A stretch of 64,000 nucleotides of DNA from an uncultured Solobacterium sp. (GCA_905235315.1 CAJOLG010000001.1:5687-69686), one strand, 5' to 3'; shown: positions 35,538 through 44,838, numbered from the stretch's first letter. A program made the numbers and translations. Notes: generated by a model not told the origin, from the sequence alone.

Positions 35538-36419
35538 TTACACTTTCTCACTCTGTTTTTTGCCGAGCAGGCCGGTCGGCTTGATCAGAAGAACAACAAT
35601 GAGAATGCCGAATACGATCGCATCACTGAGCTGCGTGGATATATATGCCTTGGACAGGATCTCAATAATCCCGAGCAGGAGTCCCCCGAGAAATGCGCCG
35701 GGGATGGAGCCGATCCCGCCGAAGACGGCAGCTGTAAATGCCTTGATGCCGGGCATGGAGCCAAGCGTCGGGCTTAAGGTCGGATAGGTGGAACATAACA
35801 GCACCGCCGCAAGCGCCGCAATGCCGGATCCGATTGCGAATGTGATGGAAATAATACTGTTGACGTTGATTCCCATCAGTGTGGCAGCGCCCTTGTCTTC
35901 CGAGCATGCGCGCATCGCCATACCGGTTTTGGTCTTACTGATGAAGAGCGTGAGACAGACCATGACGGCGATACAGATGGAAATCGTAACCAGTGTGAGA
36001 TAGGAGATCTGCAGCTGTCCGCCGAACAGTTTCACAGATCCGTTACTGACAATCGAAGGGAAAACCTTTGTGGAAGAGGACCACAGCAGCTGTGCTGCGT
36101 TCTGCAGAAAGTAGCTGACACCGATTGCGGTGATCAGTACCGAAAGGCTTGTTGCATTCCGCAGCGGCTTATACGCAAGCCGTTCGATAATGACACCCAG
36201 CAAGGTTGTCGCCAGCATGCTGATAAGCACTGCCGGAATTACCGGAAGCCCATAACTGTTTAACGCAAAAAACGCCACGTATGCGCCGACCATCATGATA
36301 TCGCCGTGTGCAAAGTTCAGCATCTTCGCAATGCCATAGACCATGGTGTATCCAAGTGCAATGATTGCGTACACGCTCCCCAGACTCAGCCCATTGATCA
36401 GATATGATAAAAAGGCCAT
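35538..36419 (-). CDS. livH: Branched-chain amino acid ABC transporter permease LivH
   Basis: 293 residues, about eight helices. LGYTMVYGIAKMLNFAHGD and GMAMRACSEDKGAATLMGIN are LivH signature segments. It is 12 bases ahead of livM. Confidence 0.95.
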   Translation of the reverse strand: MAFLSYLINGLSLGSVYAIIALGYTMVYGIAKMLNFAHGDIMMVGAYVAFFALNSYGLPVIPAVLISMLATTLLGVIIERLAYKPLRNATSLSVLITAIGVSYFLQNAAQLLWSSSTKVFPSIVSNGSVKLFGGQLQISYLTLVTISICIAVMVCLTLFISKTKTGMAMRACSEDKGAATLMGINVNSIISITFAIGSGIAALAAVLLCSTYPTLSPTLGSMPGIKAFTAAVFGGIGSIPGAFLGGLLLGIIEILSKAYISTQLSDAIVFGILIVVLLIKPTGLLGKKQSEKV

Positions 36420-36454
36420 AATTTAATCCCCCTTCCCTTAAAAATACAATAAGG

Positions 36455-36482
36455 TTGCCGATGTTTCCATCAGCAACCTCAG
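36455..36482 (-). promoter_or_regulatory. Intercistronic hairpin between the binding protein gene and livH
   Basis: On the minus strand GGTTGCTGATG-GAAA-CATCGGCAACC makes an 11-bp stem with one G-U and a GNRA loop. The following TTATTGTATTTTT is a weak terminator tract. It probably leaves more binding-protein message than permease message. Confidence 0.65.
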
Positions 36483-36506
36483 AAAAACCTGCAAAAATTC
36501 GTGCGA

Positions 36507-37739
36507 TCAGTCTTCTACGCCAACGTAAACACCGTTTTTGATAACGACTGCTTTCGGAGCCTTGGAGACTTCACCGCTTGCGTCCCAGTTAACATCCGAA
36601 CCTGTGAGGCCGTTGAATGTCATGGAAGTGAACTGGCTGACAAGTGCGTCCTTGATGTCCGCATTGCTCATGTCGCTGGTAACGCCGGAAGCTTCGATTG
36701 CCTGTGCAATTGCATAGATGCAGTCATATGCGTCTGCTGCGAACTGGTTCGGTGTTTCACCGAATTTGCTCTGATAGTTGGCAACGAAGTTCTTTGTCAG
36801 ATCATCCGATGCGTCTGCAGAGAACGGTGTGAGGAGGTAAACGCCTTCCGCAAGGCTTGTGTCAAAGCCTTCCATGGAGAGGATACCGTCCATGCCGTCA
36901 ACGCCGAATACGGTCGGCGCATAGCCCATGTCATTCGCCTGCTTGAGGATCGTGGAAGCCGGCTGGTAGTAGATCGGGAGGAAGAGGATGTCAGCACCGG
37001 CATCCTTTGCCTTGGTGATCTGAACATTGAAGTCATTGTCTTCACCCATGAATGCTTCATCGGAAACAACCTCAAGACCCTTTTCCGCAGCCTCTGCTAC
37101 GAATTTGTCATGAATACCGATGGAGTACTGGTCATCATTCTTGTAGATGATGCCGACCTTTGTACCGAGATTGGTGTGAGCTGCCAGGTAGTCCGCAGAA
37201 GCGACACCCTGGTTCGGATCTGTAAAGCACATCTGGAAGATATTTCCATAAGGGTTCGCTGCGTTCGCCGCATCACCGTAGATGACTGCGAGCGAAGAAC
37301 CGGACGGTGTGATCGCAAATGTGCTGTCTTCCTGATACAGCGGAGCGACCGCAGCACCCGGAGCGGAAGTAACGGTAAGCAGGGAGATCTGCAGACCCCA
37401 GTCTTTCAGAGCGTTGTACGCATTGACTGCCTTTTCTGCATCGTGCTCATCATCTTCCATTGTGAACTCCAATGCGATCTTGCCTTCTGCGTTGATTTCG
37501 CTGACTGCGATCTCAGCCGCATTCTTGACTGCCTGTCCGTAAACGGAAGCGCCGCCTGTCAGCGGGCCGGAGAGGCCGATTTTGAATGCGCCGGCTGCTG
37601 CCGCCGCAGGTGCTTCCGCACCTTCCTCTGCCGCAGGAGTTTCTGTCGCAGCGGAAGAACCGCTGTTGGAGCAGGCTGCCATGGACAATGCCATGAAGGC
37701 AGCGAGTCCTCCTTTAAGAAGTTTTTCGAATTTCATCAT
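36507..37739 (-). CDS. livJ: Branched-chain amino acid-binding lipoprotein
   Basis: 410 residues. A signal peptide with lipobox (ALSMAAC) is followed by a Ser/Ala/Glu linker and a type 1 periplasmic-binding fold (FKIGLSGPLTGGASVYGQAV). The early GPLTG motif is typical of LivJ/LivK-type proteins. It is the first gene of the operon, with a promoter and operator 45 bases upstream. Ligand could be Leu/Ile/Val or another amide or amino acid. Confidence 0.92.
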   Translation of the reverse strand: MMKFEKLLKGGLAAFMALSMAACSNSGSSAATETPAAEEGAEAPAAAAAGAFKIGLSGPLTGGASVYGQAVKNAAEIAVSEINAEGKIALEFTMEDDEHDAEKAVNAYNALKDWGLQISLLTVTSAPGAAVAPLYQEDSTFAITPSGSSLAVIYGDAANAANPYGNIFQMCFTDPNQGVASADYLAAHTNLGTKVGIIYKNDDQYSIGIHDKFVAEAAEKGLEVVSDEAFMGEDNDFNVQITKAKDAGADILFLPIYYQPASTILKQANDMGYAPTVFGVDGMDGILSMEGFDTSLAEGVYLLTPFSADASDDLTKNFVANYQSKFGETPNQFAADAYDCIYAIAQAIEASGVTSDMSNADIKDALVSQFTSMTFNGLTGSDVNWDASGEVSKAPKAVVIKNGVYVGVED

Positions 37740-37781
37740 TCTTTCCCTCGATTTCTAACTCCATATAAAATGAAGTTGTGT

Positions 37782-37810
37782 CTATTATATTGAGTTGATT
37801 TCATCAATTC
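37782..37810 (-). promoter_or_regulatory. liv operon promoter with palindromic operator
   Basis: On the minus strand TTGAAT, a 17-base spacer and TATAAT: a near-consensus sigma-A promoter. The stretch 37788-37810 is a 23-bp dyad, TTGAaTTGAT-gaa-ATCAAcTCAA, covering the -35 and spacer. A repressor bound there would block polymerase. I do not recognise the regulator. Confidence 0.82.
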
Positions 37811-37888
37811 AACACATTTCACCCCGTTTTTTTCATTTTTTGCAGAAAATTTATGAAAATTATTCATTCTTTCTTTTCCGTTTCCCGG

Positions 37889-37917
37889 TTGAAACTCCGG
37901 CCCAAACTCGCTAAATT
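37889..37917 (+). promoter_or_regulatory. Promoter of the HAD phosphatase gene
   Basis: TTGAAA, a 17-base spacer and TAAATT on the plus strand, start site near 37924. Confidence 0.7.
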
Positions 37918-37944
37918 AGACAGGACAGAAAGAAACTTGGAAAT

Positions 37945-39051
37945 ATGGAAAACGAAACGAAATCAATTAATTATTGGAAAGTTCTATCTTTTATTCTTCT
38001 GGCCCTGCTGATCGGTCTCGGCTGTCTCTTTGCGTCATCCGGCGCAGGCGCCGGCAGTGCCCCTTCGGAAAACGCCCCCGTAACAGAAGCTGTTCTCTCC
38101 TCCTGGACAAGCGATGCGGCATCCCGGCAGGCCCTTGCGGACTACATCAACGCAATCACCGATGAAACCGGCCCGGATTTCATTCCGGCGGAAGACCGGA
38201 TTGCCGTATTTGATCTTGACGGTACGCTCTTCTGCGAAACCGACCCGGTATATTTTGACTACCAGCTTCTCCGGTACCGGGTAACCGAAGATCCGACGTA
38301 TATCGATAAGGCCAGCGACTTCGAAAAGGAAGTTGCGCAGAAGATTCAGGTCATGATCGATACCGGCGAAAGCGCTTCGGGGCTGGAAGTCGATCACGGC
38401 AAAGCGGTCGCTTCCGCATTTGCGGGAATGACCATCCGTGAATTCAACGACTATGTTCAGGCATTCAAATCACAGCCGGCTCCGGGCTATGAAGGCATGA
38501 CCCGCGGGGAAGCGTTCTATCAGCCGATGCTTGAGGTAATTGACTACCTGACGGGAAATGACTTCAAGGTTTATATCGTAAGCGGCACGGACCGCCTGAT
38601 CGTCCGGGGCATCTGTGACGGCAGCCTGGATATTCCCAACTCCCAGATCATCGGCTCGGATGAGACCATCGTCGCAAAGAATCAGGAAGGTGCGGACGGC
38701 CTGGATTATCTGTATTCCAATACGGATGATCTCGTGCTCGGCGGGGATTTCATCATCAAGAATCTGAAAATGAACAAAGTCAGCGTGATCATGCAGGAAA
38801 TCGGGCAGCAGCCCGTGCTCTCCTTCGGAAACAGCAGCGGAGATTCCAGCATGGCAGAATTTGTCACTCTGAATAACCCCTATAAGAGCCTTGCATTCAT
38901 GCTGTGCTGTGATGATGAAGTGCGGGAAAACGGAAACAAGCAGAAAGCGCAGAAAATGTATGATACCTGCGCCGAAAATAACTGGATTCCGATTTCCATG
39001 GAAAAGGACTGGACAACCATTTATAAAGACGGGGTAACCCGCAGACAATAA
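37945..39051 (+). CDS. HAD-family phosphatase, membrane-anchored
   Basis: 368 residues. One helix near 10-30 anchors the N-terminus, with a Ser/Ala/Glu stretch after it. VFDLDGTLF is HAD motif I, YIVSGTD gives motif II Ser, a Lys follows in the KNLKMNK segment, and SFGNSSGDSSM supplies the acidic motif IV. The large cap region suits HAD phosphoserine-phosphatase-like enzymes. It probably acts outside the membrane on a small phosphoester. A Gly/Ala lipobox-like GCLFASS is present, so a lipoprotein is possible. The ribosome site is weak (AGAAAG). Confidence 0.8.
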   Translation: MENETKSINYWKVLSFILLALLIGLGCLFASSGAGAGSAPSENAPVTEAVLSSWTSDAASRQALADYINAITDETGPDFIPAEDRIAVFDLDGTLFCETDPVYFDYQLLRYRVTEDPTYIDKASDFEKEVAQKIQVMIDTGESASGLEVDHGKAVASAFAGMTIREFNDYVQAFKSQPAPGYEGMTRGEAFYQPMLEVIDYLTGNDFKVYIVSGTDRLIVRGICDGSLDIPNSQIIGSDETIVAKNQEGADGLDYLYSNTDDLVLGGDFIIKNLKMNKVSVIMQEIGQQPVLSFGNSSGDSSMAEFVTLNNPYKSLAFMLCCDDEVRENGNKQKAQKMYDTCAENNWIPISMEKDWTTIYKDGVTRRQ

Positions 39052-39059
39052 GGATCACG

Positions 39060-39092
39060 TACGCAGCCGCAGCCCGCGGCTGCGTTTTTATG
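39060..39092 (+). terminator. Terminator of the HAD phosphatase gene
   Basis: GCAGCCGC and GCGGCTGC pair around a short loop, followed by GTTTTTATG. Confidence 0.9.
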
Positions 39093-39153
39093 TTTCGACG
39101 CAAAAGAAAACGAAGCCTCCGCTCCGCTTCCCGCAAATGCCTCTCCGTTTGGA

Positions 39154-39315
39154 TCAGGCTTCTTTCTTTTTTCCGTAAAACCGCCAGATGAGAACAGCCG
39201 CAACAGCCACGACCGCAAGAATCAGAATCGGTGTGATTCCGCTCCCGGTGCGCTCCGCAACCGGCTCCGCGGGGATATCCGCCAGAATCCGGCCTAATGT
39301 GACAACAGTGTCCAT
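39154..39315 (-). CDS. Small single-helix membrane protein
   Basis: 53 residues from ATG 39315, preceded by GGGAGG. The head (MDTVVTLGRILADIPAEPV) is followed by one helix (ITPILILAVVAVAAVLIW) and a basic tail ending KKKEA. It overlaps the end of the next gene upstream by 22 bases. No family is recognised. Confidence 0.6.
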   Translation of the reverse strand: MDTVVTLGRILADIPAEPVAERTGSGITPILILAVVAVAAVLIWRFYGKKKEA

Positions 39316-39644
39316 ACCACGCCTCCCGTTATACTTACAAGATTCATTATAAACGACATGCAGTACGGATGCGATACCTTCAGCCCGAACTGATAAATCC
39401 ATCCTTCCGCCAGGATCACCAGCGGCTCCAGTACGGCATAGATGGCAATCCGCATCCATTCCCTTCCGGCCAGGACATAGACCCCGCCGGCCAGCAGATG
39501 CAGAAGCGGATTGGTCAGCACATTGACCAGCACCACCAGCAGAAGCTCTTTCTTCCCGCGCAGCCCCAGCAGGAACCCGGTCAGAACTTCCAGAAGAACG
39601 GTCGCCCCAAGCGGCACCAGAAACGAAAGATCAGCGTTCATCAT
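39294..39644 (-). CDS. Small integral membrane protein
   Basis: 116 residues from ATG 39644; a longer frame upstream would lie within the MFS gene. Four hydrophobic helices with GVYVLAGREWMRIAIYAVLEP in the middle, shown in part. Its start overlaps the MFS stop, so it is probably co-translated. The function is unknown; the fold resembles small VanZ/TspO-size proteins only in length. Confidence 0.6.
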   Translation of the reverse strand: MMNADLSFLVPLGATVLLEVLTGFLLGLRGKKELLLVVLVNVLTNPLLHLLAGGVYVLAGREWMRIAIYAVLEPLVILAEGWIYQFGLKVSHPYCMSFIMNLVSITGGVVWTLLSH

Positions 39645-40671
39645 TTCCCGCCGCATAATACAGCAGCCCGGCAGAGAGAAGACTGCCGGCTGTTCCGATA
39701 TACGGAATTTCCAGGCCGCCGGCATAGATCATCACAAAGCCGAGGTAGAGCGCAAACGTCAGAAGGCCGAATGCCAGACCGGGCATCCCGGGCATGCGGC
39801 GTGACAGTATGTAAAGCGTCAGAGGCATGGTCATATTGAACAGAAACAGGGCAGCGCATCCGGCGGCCGGAATCTCTTTGAATCCATAACACACCGCTGC
39901 CGCAAGCAGTGAAATCACTGCGGTTTTCCGGATTCCGCACGCAGCAGCGAGAAACCCGCCGGCGCTTTTCCCTGCGGCCAGAAGCAGCACTGCGAGAAAC
40001 GAACGCGCAAATCCTGTCCGCCAGGAAAACGTCACCGCGGTGCCGACCGCCGAACGGATGATCACGACCGCAAAACAGGCAAGAATAACACCGAGGTCAT
40101 GCGGTTTTGTAAAGCAGAGTTCCGGCATGGATGCCGGTTCCCGCTGTTCATTTTTTACCCTGCGGTACAGCAGGCCCCAAAGGCCCGCAAGAATCAGAAG
40201 CGATACGCCCAGCACAGCTGTCCGGGAAGCTCCGCTGATTTCTCCCCCGAGAAACAGGCCGACCGCTCCGGGAGCGACAAATACTCCGAGCCCGCGGCCG
40301 CGCATCTCTGCCCGGTCGTCTTCCTGGATGGAAAGGACACCGCCCCCGGTGTGAAACAGCGCGTTTCCAACGCCGAGCACCACCGGGTTTGTGACGGTGC
40401 CAAGCAGGGTCACAATCAGGCCTGCGGTGACGAACCAAACGGCAGGGAGGTCTTTCGCCCGGCCGCCGCTGCCGGTGATCCGGTCCAGCAGGATGCCGAG
40501 CGGCAGCTGAACCGCAAAGGCAAAGAAGCTGTACCCGAGATAGACCTGATACGGATCATAGCGGTACCGGAACGTTCCGAATACCGCATAGGCACAGAGA
40601 AAATCGATCATGAAATGCATGACCGATACGATGCCGATTCGGATGGTTCCACTGCCGGATTCCATTGTCAT
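39631..40671 (-). CDS. Major facilitator superfamily transporter
   Basis: 346 residues, a short MFS protein with ten or eleven helices. The loop between helices 2 and 3 (LLDRITGSGGRAKDL) stands in for the usual GxxxDRxGRR motif. The substrate cannot be read from sequence. Its start overlaps the stop of the ACT gene (ATGA). Confidence 0.75.
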   Translation of the reverse strand: MTMESGSGTIRIGIVSVMHFMIDFLCAYAVFGTFRYRYDPYQVYLGYSFFAFAVQLPLGILLDRITGSGGRAKDLPAVWFVTAGLIVTLLGTVTNPVVLGVGNALFHTGGGVLSIQEDDRAEMRGRGLGVFVAPGAVGLFLGGEISGASRTAVLGVSLLILAGLWGLLYRRVKNEQREPASMPELCFTKPHDLGVILACFAVVIIRSAVGTAVTFSWRTGFARSFLAVLLLAAGKSAGGFLAAACGIRKTAVISLLAAAVCYGFKEIPAAGCAALFLFNMTMPLTLYILSRRMPGMPGLAFGLLTFALYLGFVMIYAGGLEIPYIGTAGSLLSAGLLYYAAGNDER

Positions 40672-41087
40672 AACGAACGGTTATCGAGCGAAGTATATCC
40701 TTTGCCGACCAGGCATTCCTGTACTTCCGCGCTTTCCTGCACATGCAGAATCGCGACCGGATTCCTGACGTTGCGGATATAGCATACATAGAGATAATCA
40801 ATATTTACGAAGCTGTCTGACACATCCTTCAGCAGCCGGCTCAGACTGCCGACTTCTTCGGAAATGGCAATGCCGAGCACATTGTCGATCTTGCAGAGAT
40901 ATCCTTCCTCTTTCAGAATCCCATATGCCTTTTCGGGATCCGAACACAGCATCCGGATGATGCCGAATTCCGGGCTGTCATTACTGACGACATTGTAAAA
41001 ATCCACCCCTGCTTCCGAGATGTTGCGGATGATTTTGTTCATGGATCCCTTTTTGTTTTCTGCAATTACCGATACCTGTTGTAACAT
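40668..41087 (-). CDS. Tandem ACT-domain protein
   Basis: 139 residues from ATG 41087 (GGGGGAAG upstream). Two ACT-like repeats: QQVSVIAENKKGSMNKIIRN begins the first and a second follows near residue 70. No enzyme domain is attached, so it is a stand-alone amino acid-binding regulator, like small ACT proteins found by amino acid transport or synthesis genes. It heads the operon with the MFS transporter, which suggests that the transporter handles an amino acid (inference). Confidence 0.82.
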   Translation of the reverse strand: MLQQVSVIAENKKGSMNKIIRNISEAGVDFYNVVSNDSPEFGIIRMLCSDPEKAYGILKEEGYLCKIDNVLGIAISEEVGSLSRLLKDVSDSFVNIDYLYVCYIRNVRNPVAILHVQESAEVQECLVGKGYTSLDNRSL

Positions 41088-41131
41088 TCCGATTCTTCCC
41101 CCTTTATTCATCTGATCCGAACGGATCTTCG

Positions 41132-41578
41132 TTATGCGCCGCGTCCGGAAAGAACATCCGCAAGCTGCTCTGCCGCTTCGGGATCTGTGCCGTGCCGGTT
41201 TACCCCAAGCAGCACCCCATCCCGGAACGGAACCCCGCAGCTGCCGTCTTCCCGCTGCTGAAGCACGCCCGCTTCCAGAAGCAACGAAGAGCTTTCTTCC
41301 GGATAAGCAAACACATCCGCGGCCGAAGATGGATCCGTCAGCACCGTATCACAGACGGTATCCAGGGATTCCGCCATCACAATGATCCGGTACTCCGTCT
41401 CCGTATTCTCTGCACAGAATACCGCCGCCCGTTCTTCAAATCCTGCAGTATCATCCGGTTCGCACCAGACGAGCAGTTCGACGGGAGCGGATTCCTCCGG
41501 GTCTGCGGCAGGCGCTTCCGGTTTCCCGCAGGCCGCCAGTAAAACCGCTGTCATAAGAATACACAATGGTTGTTTCAT
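41132..41578 (-). CDS. Very short solute-binding-like lipoprotein
   Basis: 148 residues. A lipoprotein signal (AVLLAAC) leads into a start like family 1 sugar-binding proteins (VELLVWCEPDD, then VFAYPEESSSLLLEAGVLQ). It then jumps to a segment like their C-terminal region (GVNRHGTDPEAAEQLADVLSG) and stops. Normal binding proteins have about 400 residues, so the two-lobe fold cannot be complete. It may be a deletion remnant still in frame, or a reduced protein with another role. Tandem TAGAAT boxes overlap the start region. Confidence 0.6.
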   Translation of the reverse strand: MKQPLCILMTAVLLAACGKPEAPAADPEESAPVELLVWCEPDDTAGFEERAAVFCAENTETEYRIIVMAESLDTVCDTVLTDPSSAADVFAYPEESSSLLLEAGVLQQREDGSCGVPFRDGVLLGVNRHGTDPEAAEQLADVLSGRGA

Positions 41579-41649
41579 AACCATTCTATTCTAGACGATT
41601 TGCCGCTTTATGCGCGACAAAACACGTTCCCGGGCAGAAGAATTGCCCT

Positions 41650-41708
41650 TTGAAGCCGGAAAAAAGGCATCTGCCCGTTCGAAAACGAAACGGCGGATGC
41701 CTGTATAA
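41650..41708 (-). terminator. Terminator of feoAB
   Basis: GGCATCcGCCGTTTCG pairs with CGAACGGGCAGATGCC around TTTT, followed by TTTTTTCC on the minus strand. Confidence 0.9.
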
Positions 41709-41741
41709 CCCGGTTCGACAAGACCGGGATCCACTCGCTGA

Positions 41742-44090
41742 TCAAAGCCCGGCTGCCGCACCGATCACATGCATCAGAAACGCCGCGATCCAGGCAATCC
41801 CGCACTGGAAGAGCATTACGCCGGCTGCCCACCTGCCGCCGAGTTCACGCCGGATCGAGGCAATTGCGGCCACGCACGGGGTATACAGAAGACTGAACAC
41901 GAGCAGGCATGCGGCACTGAGGGAAGTCAGCGCAGCGGTAACCCCGCCTTCCGTTTCGAACAGGACCTTCATTACGGATACCACGCTCTCCTTTGCCATA
42001 AAACCGGACACAAGCGAGGTAACGATCCGCCAGTCGCCCAGCCCGATCGGCCGGAACAGCGGCACAAGCAGCCCGGAAAAAACCGCCAGAATACTTGTGC
42101 TGGAATCACTCACGAGATGCAGATGAAGATCAAAGCTCTTGAGGAACCAGACCACGATCGTCGCAATGAGAATCACGGAGAAGGCGCGCTGCAGGAAGTC
42201 TTTTGCCTTTTCCCACATAAGCAGAATGACATTGCGCGGGCTCGGCATCCGGTAATTCGGAAGTTCCATGACAAACGGAACTGCCTCACCGCGGAAGATC
42301 GTTTTCTTGAACAGGAACGCCGTCAGCACCCCGAACAGAATGCCGAGGAGATACAGTGCGGTCATAATCAGACCGCCGTGCTTCGGAAAGAAGGCATCCA
42401 CAAAAAACGCGTAGATGGGAAGCTTTGCGGTACAGCTCATAAACGGTGTCAGTAAAATCGTCATTTTCCGGTCCCGTTCGCTGGGCAGGGTCCGGGTAGA
42501 CATGACTGCCGGAACCGTGCATCCAAATCCAATCAGCAACGGTACGATACTTCGGCCGGAAAGTCCGATCCGCCGGAGCAGCTTATCCATGACAAACGCA
42601 ACCCTTGCAATATATCCGCTGTCTTCCAGCAGCGACAGGAAGAAGAACATCACAACGATAATCGGAAGAAAACTGAGTACACTTCCGACCCCTTCAAAGA
42701 TGCCGTCGATCACAAGACTGCGCAGCACTTCATTGACGCCGCCCGCAATCATCAGCTCTTCCGTCAGTTCCGCAAGGGAGCCGATCAGACCCTCCAGCAG
42801 ATCCTGAAGACAGGCGCCGATGACATTGAAGGTCAGGAAAAAGACGCTGCCCATGATGGCAATAAACACCGGAATCGCAGTGTACTTTCCGGTCAGAACC
42901 GCGTCAATCCTCCGGCTGCGCGCATGTTCTGCGCTTTCCTTCGGCCGGATCACGCACGCATCACATACCTTGTGAATAAACGCAAAACGCATATCCGCAA
43001 TCGCAGCACTGCGGTCCAGCCCGCGCTCTGTTTCCATCTGCAGCACGATATGCTCGACCATCTCGATCTCATTCTGATCCAGTGCCAGCCGGTCACGGAT
43101 CCGCTCGTCTCCTTCAATCAGCTTGTCTGCCGCAAACCGTACCGGCAGATCTGCCCTTGCGGCATGGTCTTCGATCAGATGGATGACCGCATGGAGACAG
43201 CGGTGCACAGCACCTCCGTGATCATTCTTGTCGCAGAAGTCCTGATGAAGCGGTCTTTCCTGATACCATGCGACATGAACCGCATGGCGGACCAGTTCAT
43301 CCACCCCCTCATTTTTTGCGGCGGAGATCGGAATCACCGGAACTCCCAGCATCGCTTCCATCGCGTTGATATCAACCGAACCGCCGTTGGCATTGATCTC
43401 ATCCATCATGTTCAGCGCAACTACCATCGGAACATTCATCTCCAGCAGCTGCATCGTCAGATAGAGATTTCGCTCAATATTGGTCGTATCAACGATATTG
43501 ATAATGCCGTTGGGCTTTTCGTTCAGCACAAAATCACGGGAAACCAGTTCCTCGCTGGAGTACGGCGACATGGAATAAATTCCCGGAAGATCGGTAATCC
43601 GGGTGTTCGGATATCCGCGGATCACACCGTCCTTGCGGTCGACCGTGACGCCCGGAAAATTACCGACATGCTGGGAGGAACCGGTAAGCTGGTTGAACAG
43701 TGTGGTTTTTCCGCTGTTCTGATTTCCGACCAGCGCAAATGTAATCGTGCTTCCCTCCGGCAGGGGGTTCTCGGTTTCCTTGACATGATATTTGCCCGCT
43801 TCCCCAAGGCCGGGATGTTCCGACTTATGGCGGGCCGGTTTGGCGGAAGCCGCGGTTTCGGATACGGGAACCGGTTCGATCCGAATCTTTTCCGCATCCG
43901 CAAGCCGCAGGGTCAGTTCATATCCATGCAGCTGCAGCTCCATCGGATCGCCGAGCGGCGCATATTTGATCACCGTTACTTCTTCCCCGGGAATCATTCC
44001 CATATCCAGAAAATGCTGGCGGAGCGCTCCTTCTCCACCCACTTCCAGAATCTTCGCATGTTCCCCCGGTTTCAGTTCCCGTAAATTCAT
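41742..44090 (-). CDS. feoB: FeoA-FeoB fusion, ferrous iron transporter
   Basis: 782 residues from ATG 44090 (GAGGAG upstream). Residues 1-75 are a FeoA SH3-like domain (MNLRELKPGEHAKILEV). After a linker comes the FeoB G domain with GNQNSGKTTLF (G1), DLPG (G3) and NMMD (G4), then a helical domain and about eight membrane helices with the Gate motifs (TAKLPIYAFF region). It imports Fe2+ with GTP hydrolysis. Iron supply suits the many Fe-S enzymes nearby. FeoC is not present. Confidence 0.95.
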   Translation of the reverse strand: MNLRELKPGEHAKILEVGGEGALRQHFLDMGMIPGEEVTVIKYAPLGDPMELQLHGYELTLRLADAEKIRIEPVPVSETAASAKPARHKSEHPGLGEAGKYHVKETENPLPEGSTITFALVGNQNSGKTTLFNQLTGSSQHVGNFPGVTVDRKDGVIRGYPNTRITDLPGIYSMSPYSSEELVSRDFVLNEKPNGIINIVDTTNIERNLYLTMQLLEMNVPMVVALNMMDEINANGGSVDINAMEAMLGVPVIPISAAKNEGVDELVRHAVHVAWYQERPLHQDFCDKNDHGGAVHRCLHAVIHLIEDHAARADLPVRFAADKLIEGDERIRDRLALDQNEIEMVEHIVLQMETERGLDRSAAIADMRFAFIHKVCDACVIRPKESAEHARSRRIDAVLTGKYTAIPVFIAIMGSVFFLTFNVIGACLQDLLEGLIGSLAELTEELMIAGGVNEVLRSLVIDGIFEGVGSVLSFLPIIVVMFFFLSLLEDSGYIARVAFVMDKLLRRIGLSGRSIVPLLIGFGCTVPAVMSTRTLPSERDRKMTILLTPFMSCTAKLPIYAFFVDAFFPKHGGLIMTALYLLGILFGVLTAFLFKKTIFRGEAVPFVMELPNYRMPSPRNVILLMWEKAKDFLQRAFSVILIATIVVWFLKSFDLHLHLVSDSSTSILAVFSGLLVPLFRPIGLGDWRIVTSLVSGFMAKESVVSVMKVLFETEGGVTAALTSLSAACLLVFSLLYTPCVAAIASIRRELGGRWAAGVMLFQCGIAWIAAFLMHVIGAAAGL

Positions 44091-44112
44091 GGCTTCTCCT
44101 CTCAACTGCCGA

Positions 44113-44124
44113 ATTCATTATAAT
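44113..44124 (-). promoter_or_regulatory. -10 box upstream of feoAB
   Basis: TATAAT on the minus strand, about 25 bases before the start codon. I could not identify a clear -35 or a Fur/DtxR site; AACTAACTTTTC lies just upstream. Confidence 0.45.
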
Positions 44125-44259
44125 TTGAAAAGTTAGTTTTTATTGTACATATCAGATATCTTCCTTGTGAAGCCGGGTGTTGCGGTGCACGGGTTCCAAA
44201 CGTATCGTTTTAGATAGATATACAATTACTGTTATATAAACAGGAACAGAAAGGCTGAC

Positions 44260-44775
44260 ATGGAGTATCTTACCCGTTATTCCTCCCCGATCGGGGAACT
44301 TACCCTCGTCTCTGACGGGCATGCGCTGACCGGTCTCCGGTTTGAATCCGGAGCGCAGGCGTTCCGCCCGCAGACAGAATATGAGGAGAATCCCGGACTT
44401 CCGGTATTTGACGCATCCGCGCGCTGGCTGGACCGGTATTTCAGCGGGCAGATTCCGGGGGTCACTCCCCCGCTTTCCTTCCCGGACAGCACCCCCTTCC
44501 GCAGGCTCATCCAGGAGCTTCTGCAGGAGATCCCCTATGGCAGCACCGTGTCCTACGGGGAGCTGGCCCAACGCGCTGCGAGGCGCATGGGCACTCCGCG
44601 CATGTCTGCCCAGGCTGTCGGAAGTGCCTGTGCCCGGAATCCGATTCCGATCTTCGTTCCCTGTCACCGCGTCATCGGGGCAGACGGTTCTCTGACCGGA
44701 TACGCCGGCGGTCTGGCGAAGAAACAGTTTCTTCTCGAGCTGGAATCCCGCGCTGCAGTTTCTTTGCACGAATGA
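44260..44775 (+). CDS. ogt: Methylated-DNA-protein-cysteine methyltransferase
   Basis: 171 residues. The active-site motif is IFVPCHRVIGADG with the acceptor Cys, followed by the usual LTGYAGGLAKK segment. The protein takes methyl or alkyl groups from O6-alkylguanine in a single-use reaction. AGAAAGG precedes the ATG. It stands alone between feoAB and the ManA-ROK gene. Confidence 0.95.
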   Translation: MEYLTRYSSPIGELTLVSDGHALTGLRFESGAQAFRPQTEYEENPGLPVFDASARWLDRYFSGQIPGVTPPLSFPDSTPFRRLIQELLQEIPYGSTVSYGELAQRAARRMGTPRMSAQAVGSACARNPIPIFVPCHRVIGADGSLTGYAGGLAKKQFLLELESRAAVSLHE

Positions 44776-44823
44776 AAAACGGGCAGGCATTCCCGGCCGG
44801 GGATGCTTACCCGTTTGTTTTAT
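44775..44823. terminator. Bidirectional terminator
   Basis: AACGGGcAGGCATTCC pairs with GGGGATGCtTACCCGTT, followed by TGTTTT on the right and A-runs on the left. Confidence 0.85.
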
Positions 44824-44838
44824 ATTGTTCTTTTTGGT

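Noticed and set aside
44107..44259. Fur or DtxR box upstream of feoAB
   Set aside because: No 19-bp palindrome matching either type could be read with confidence.
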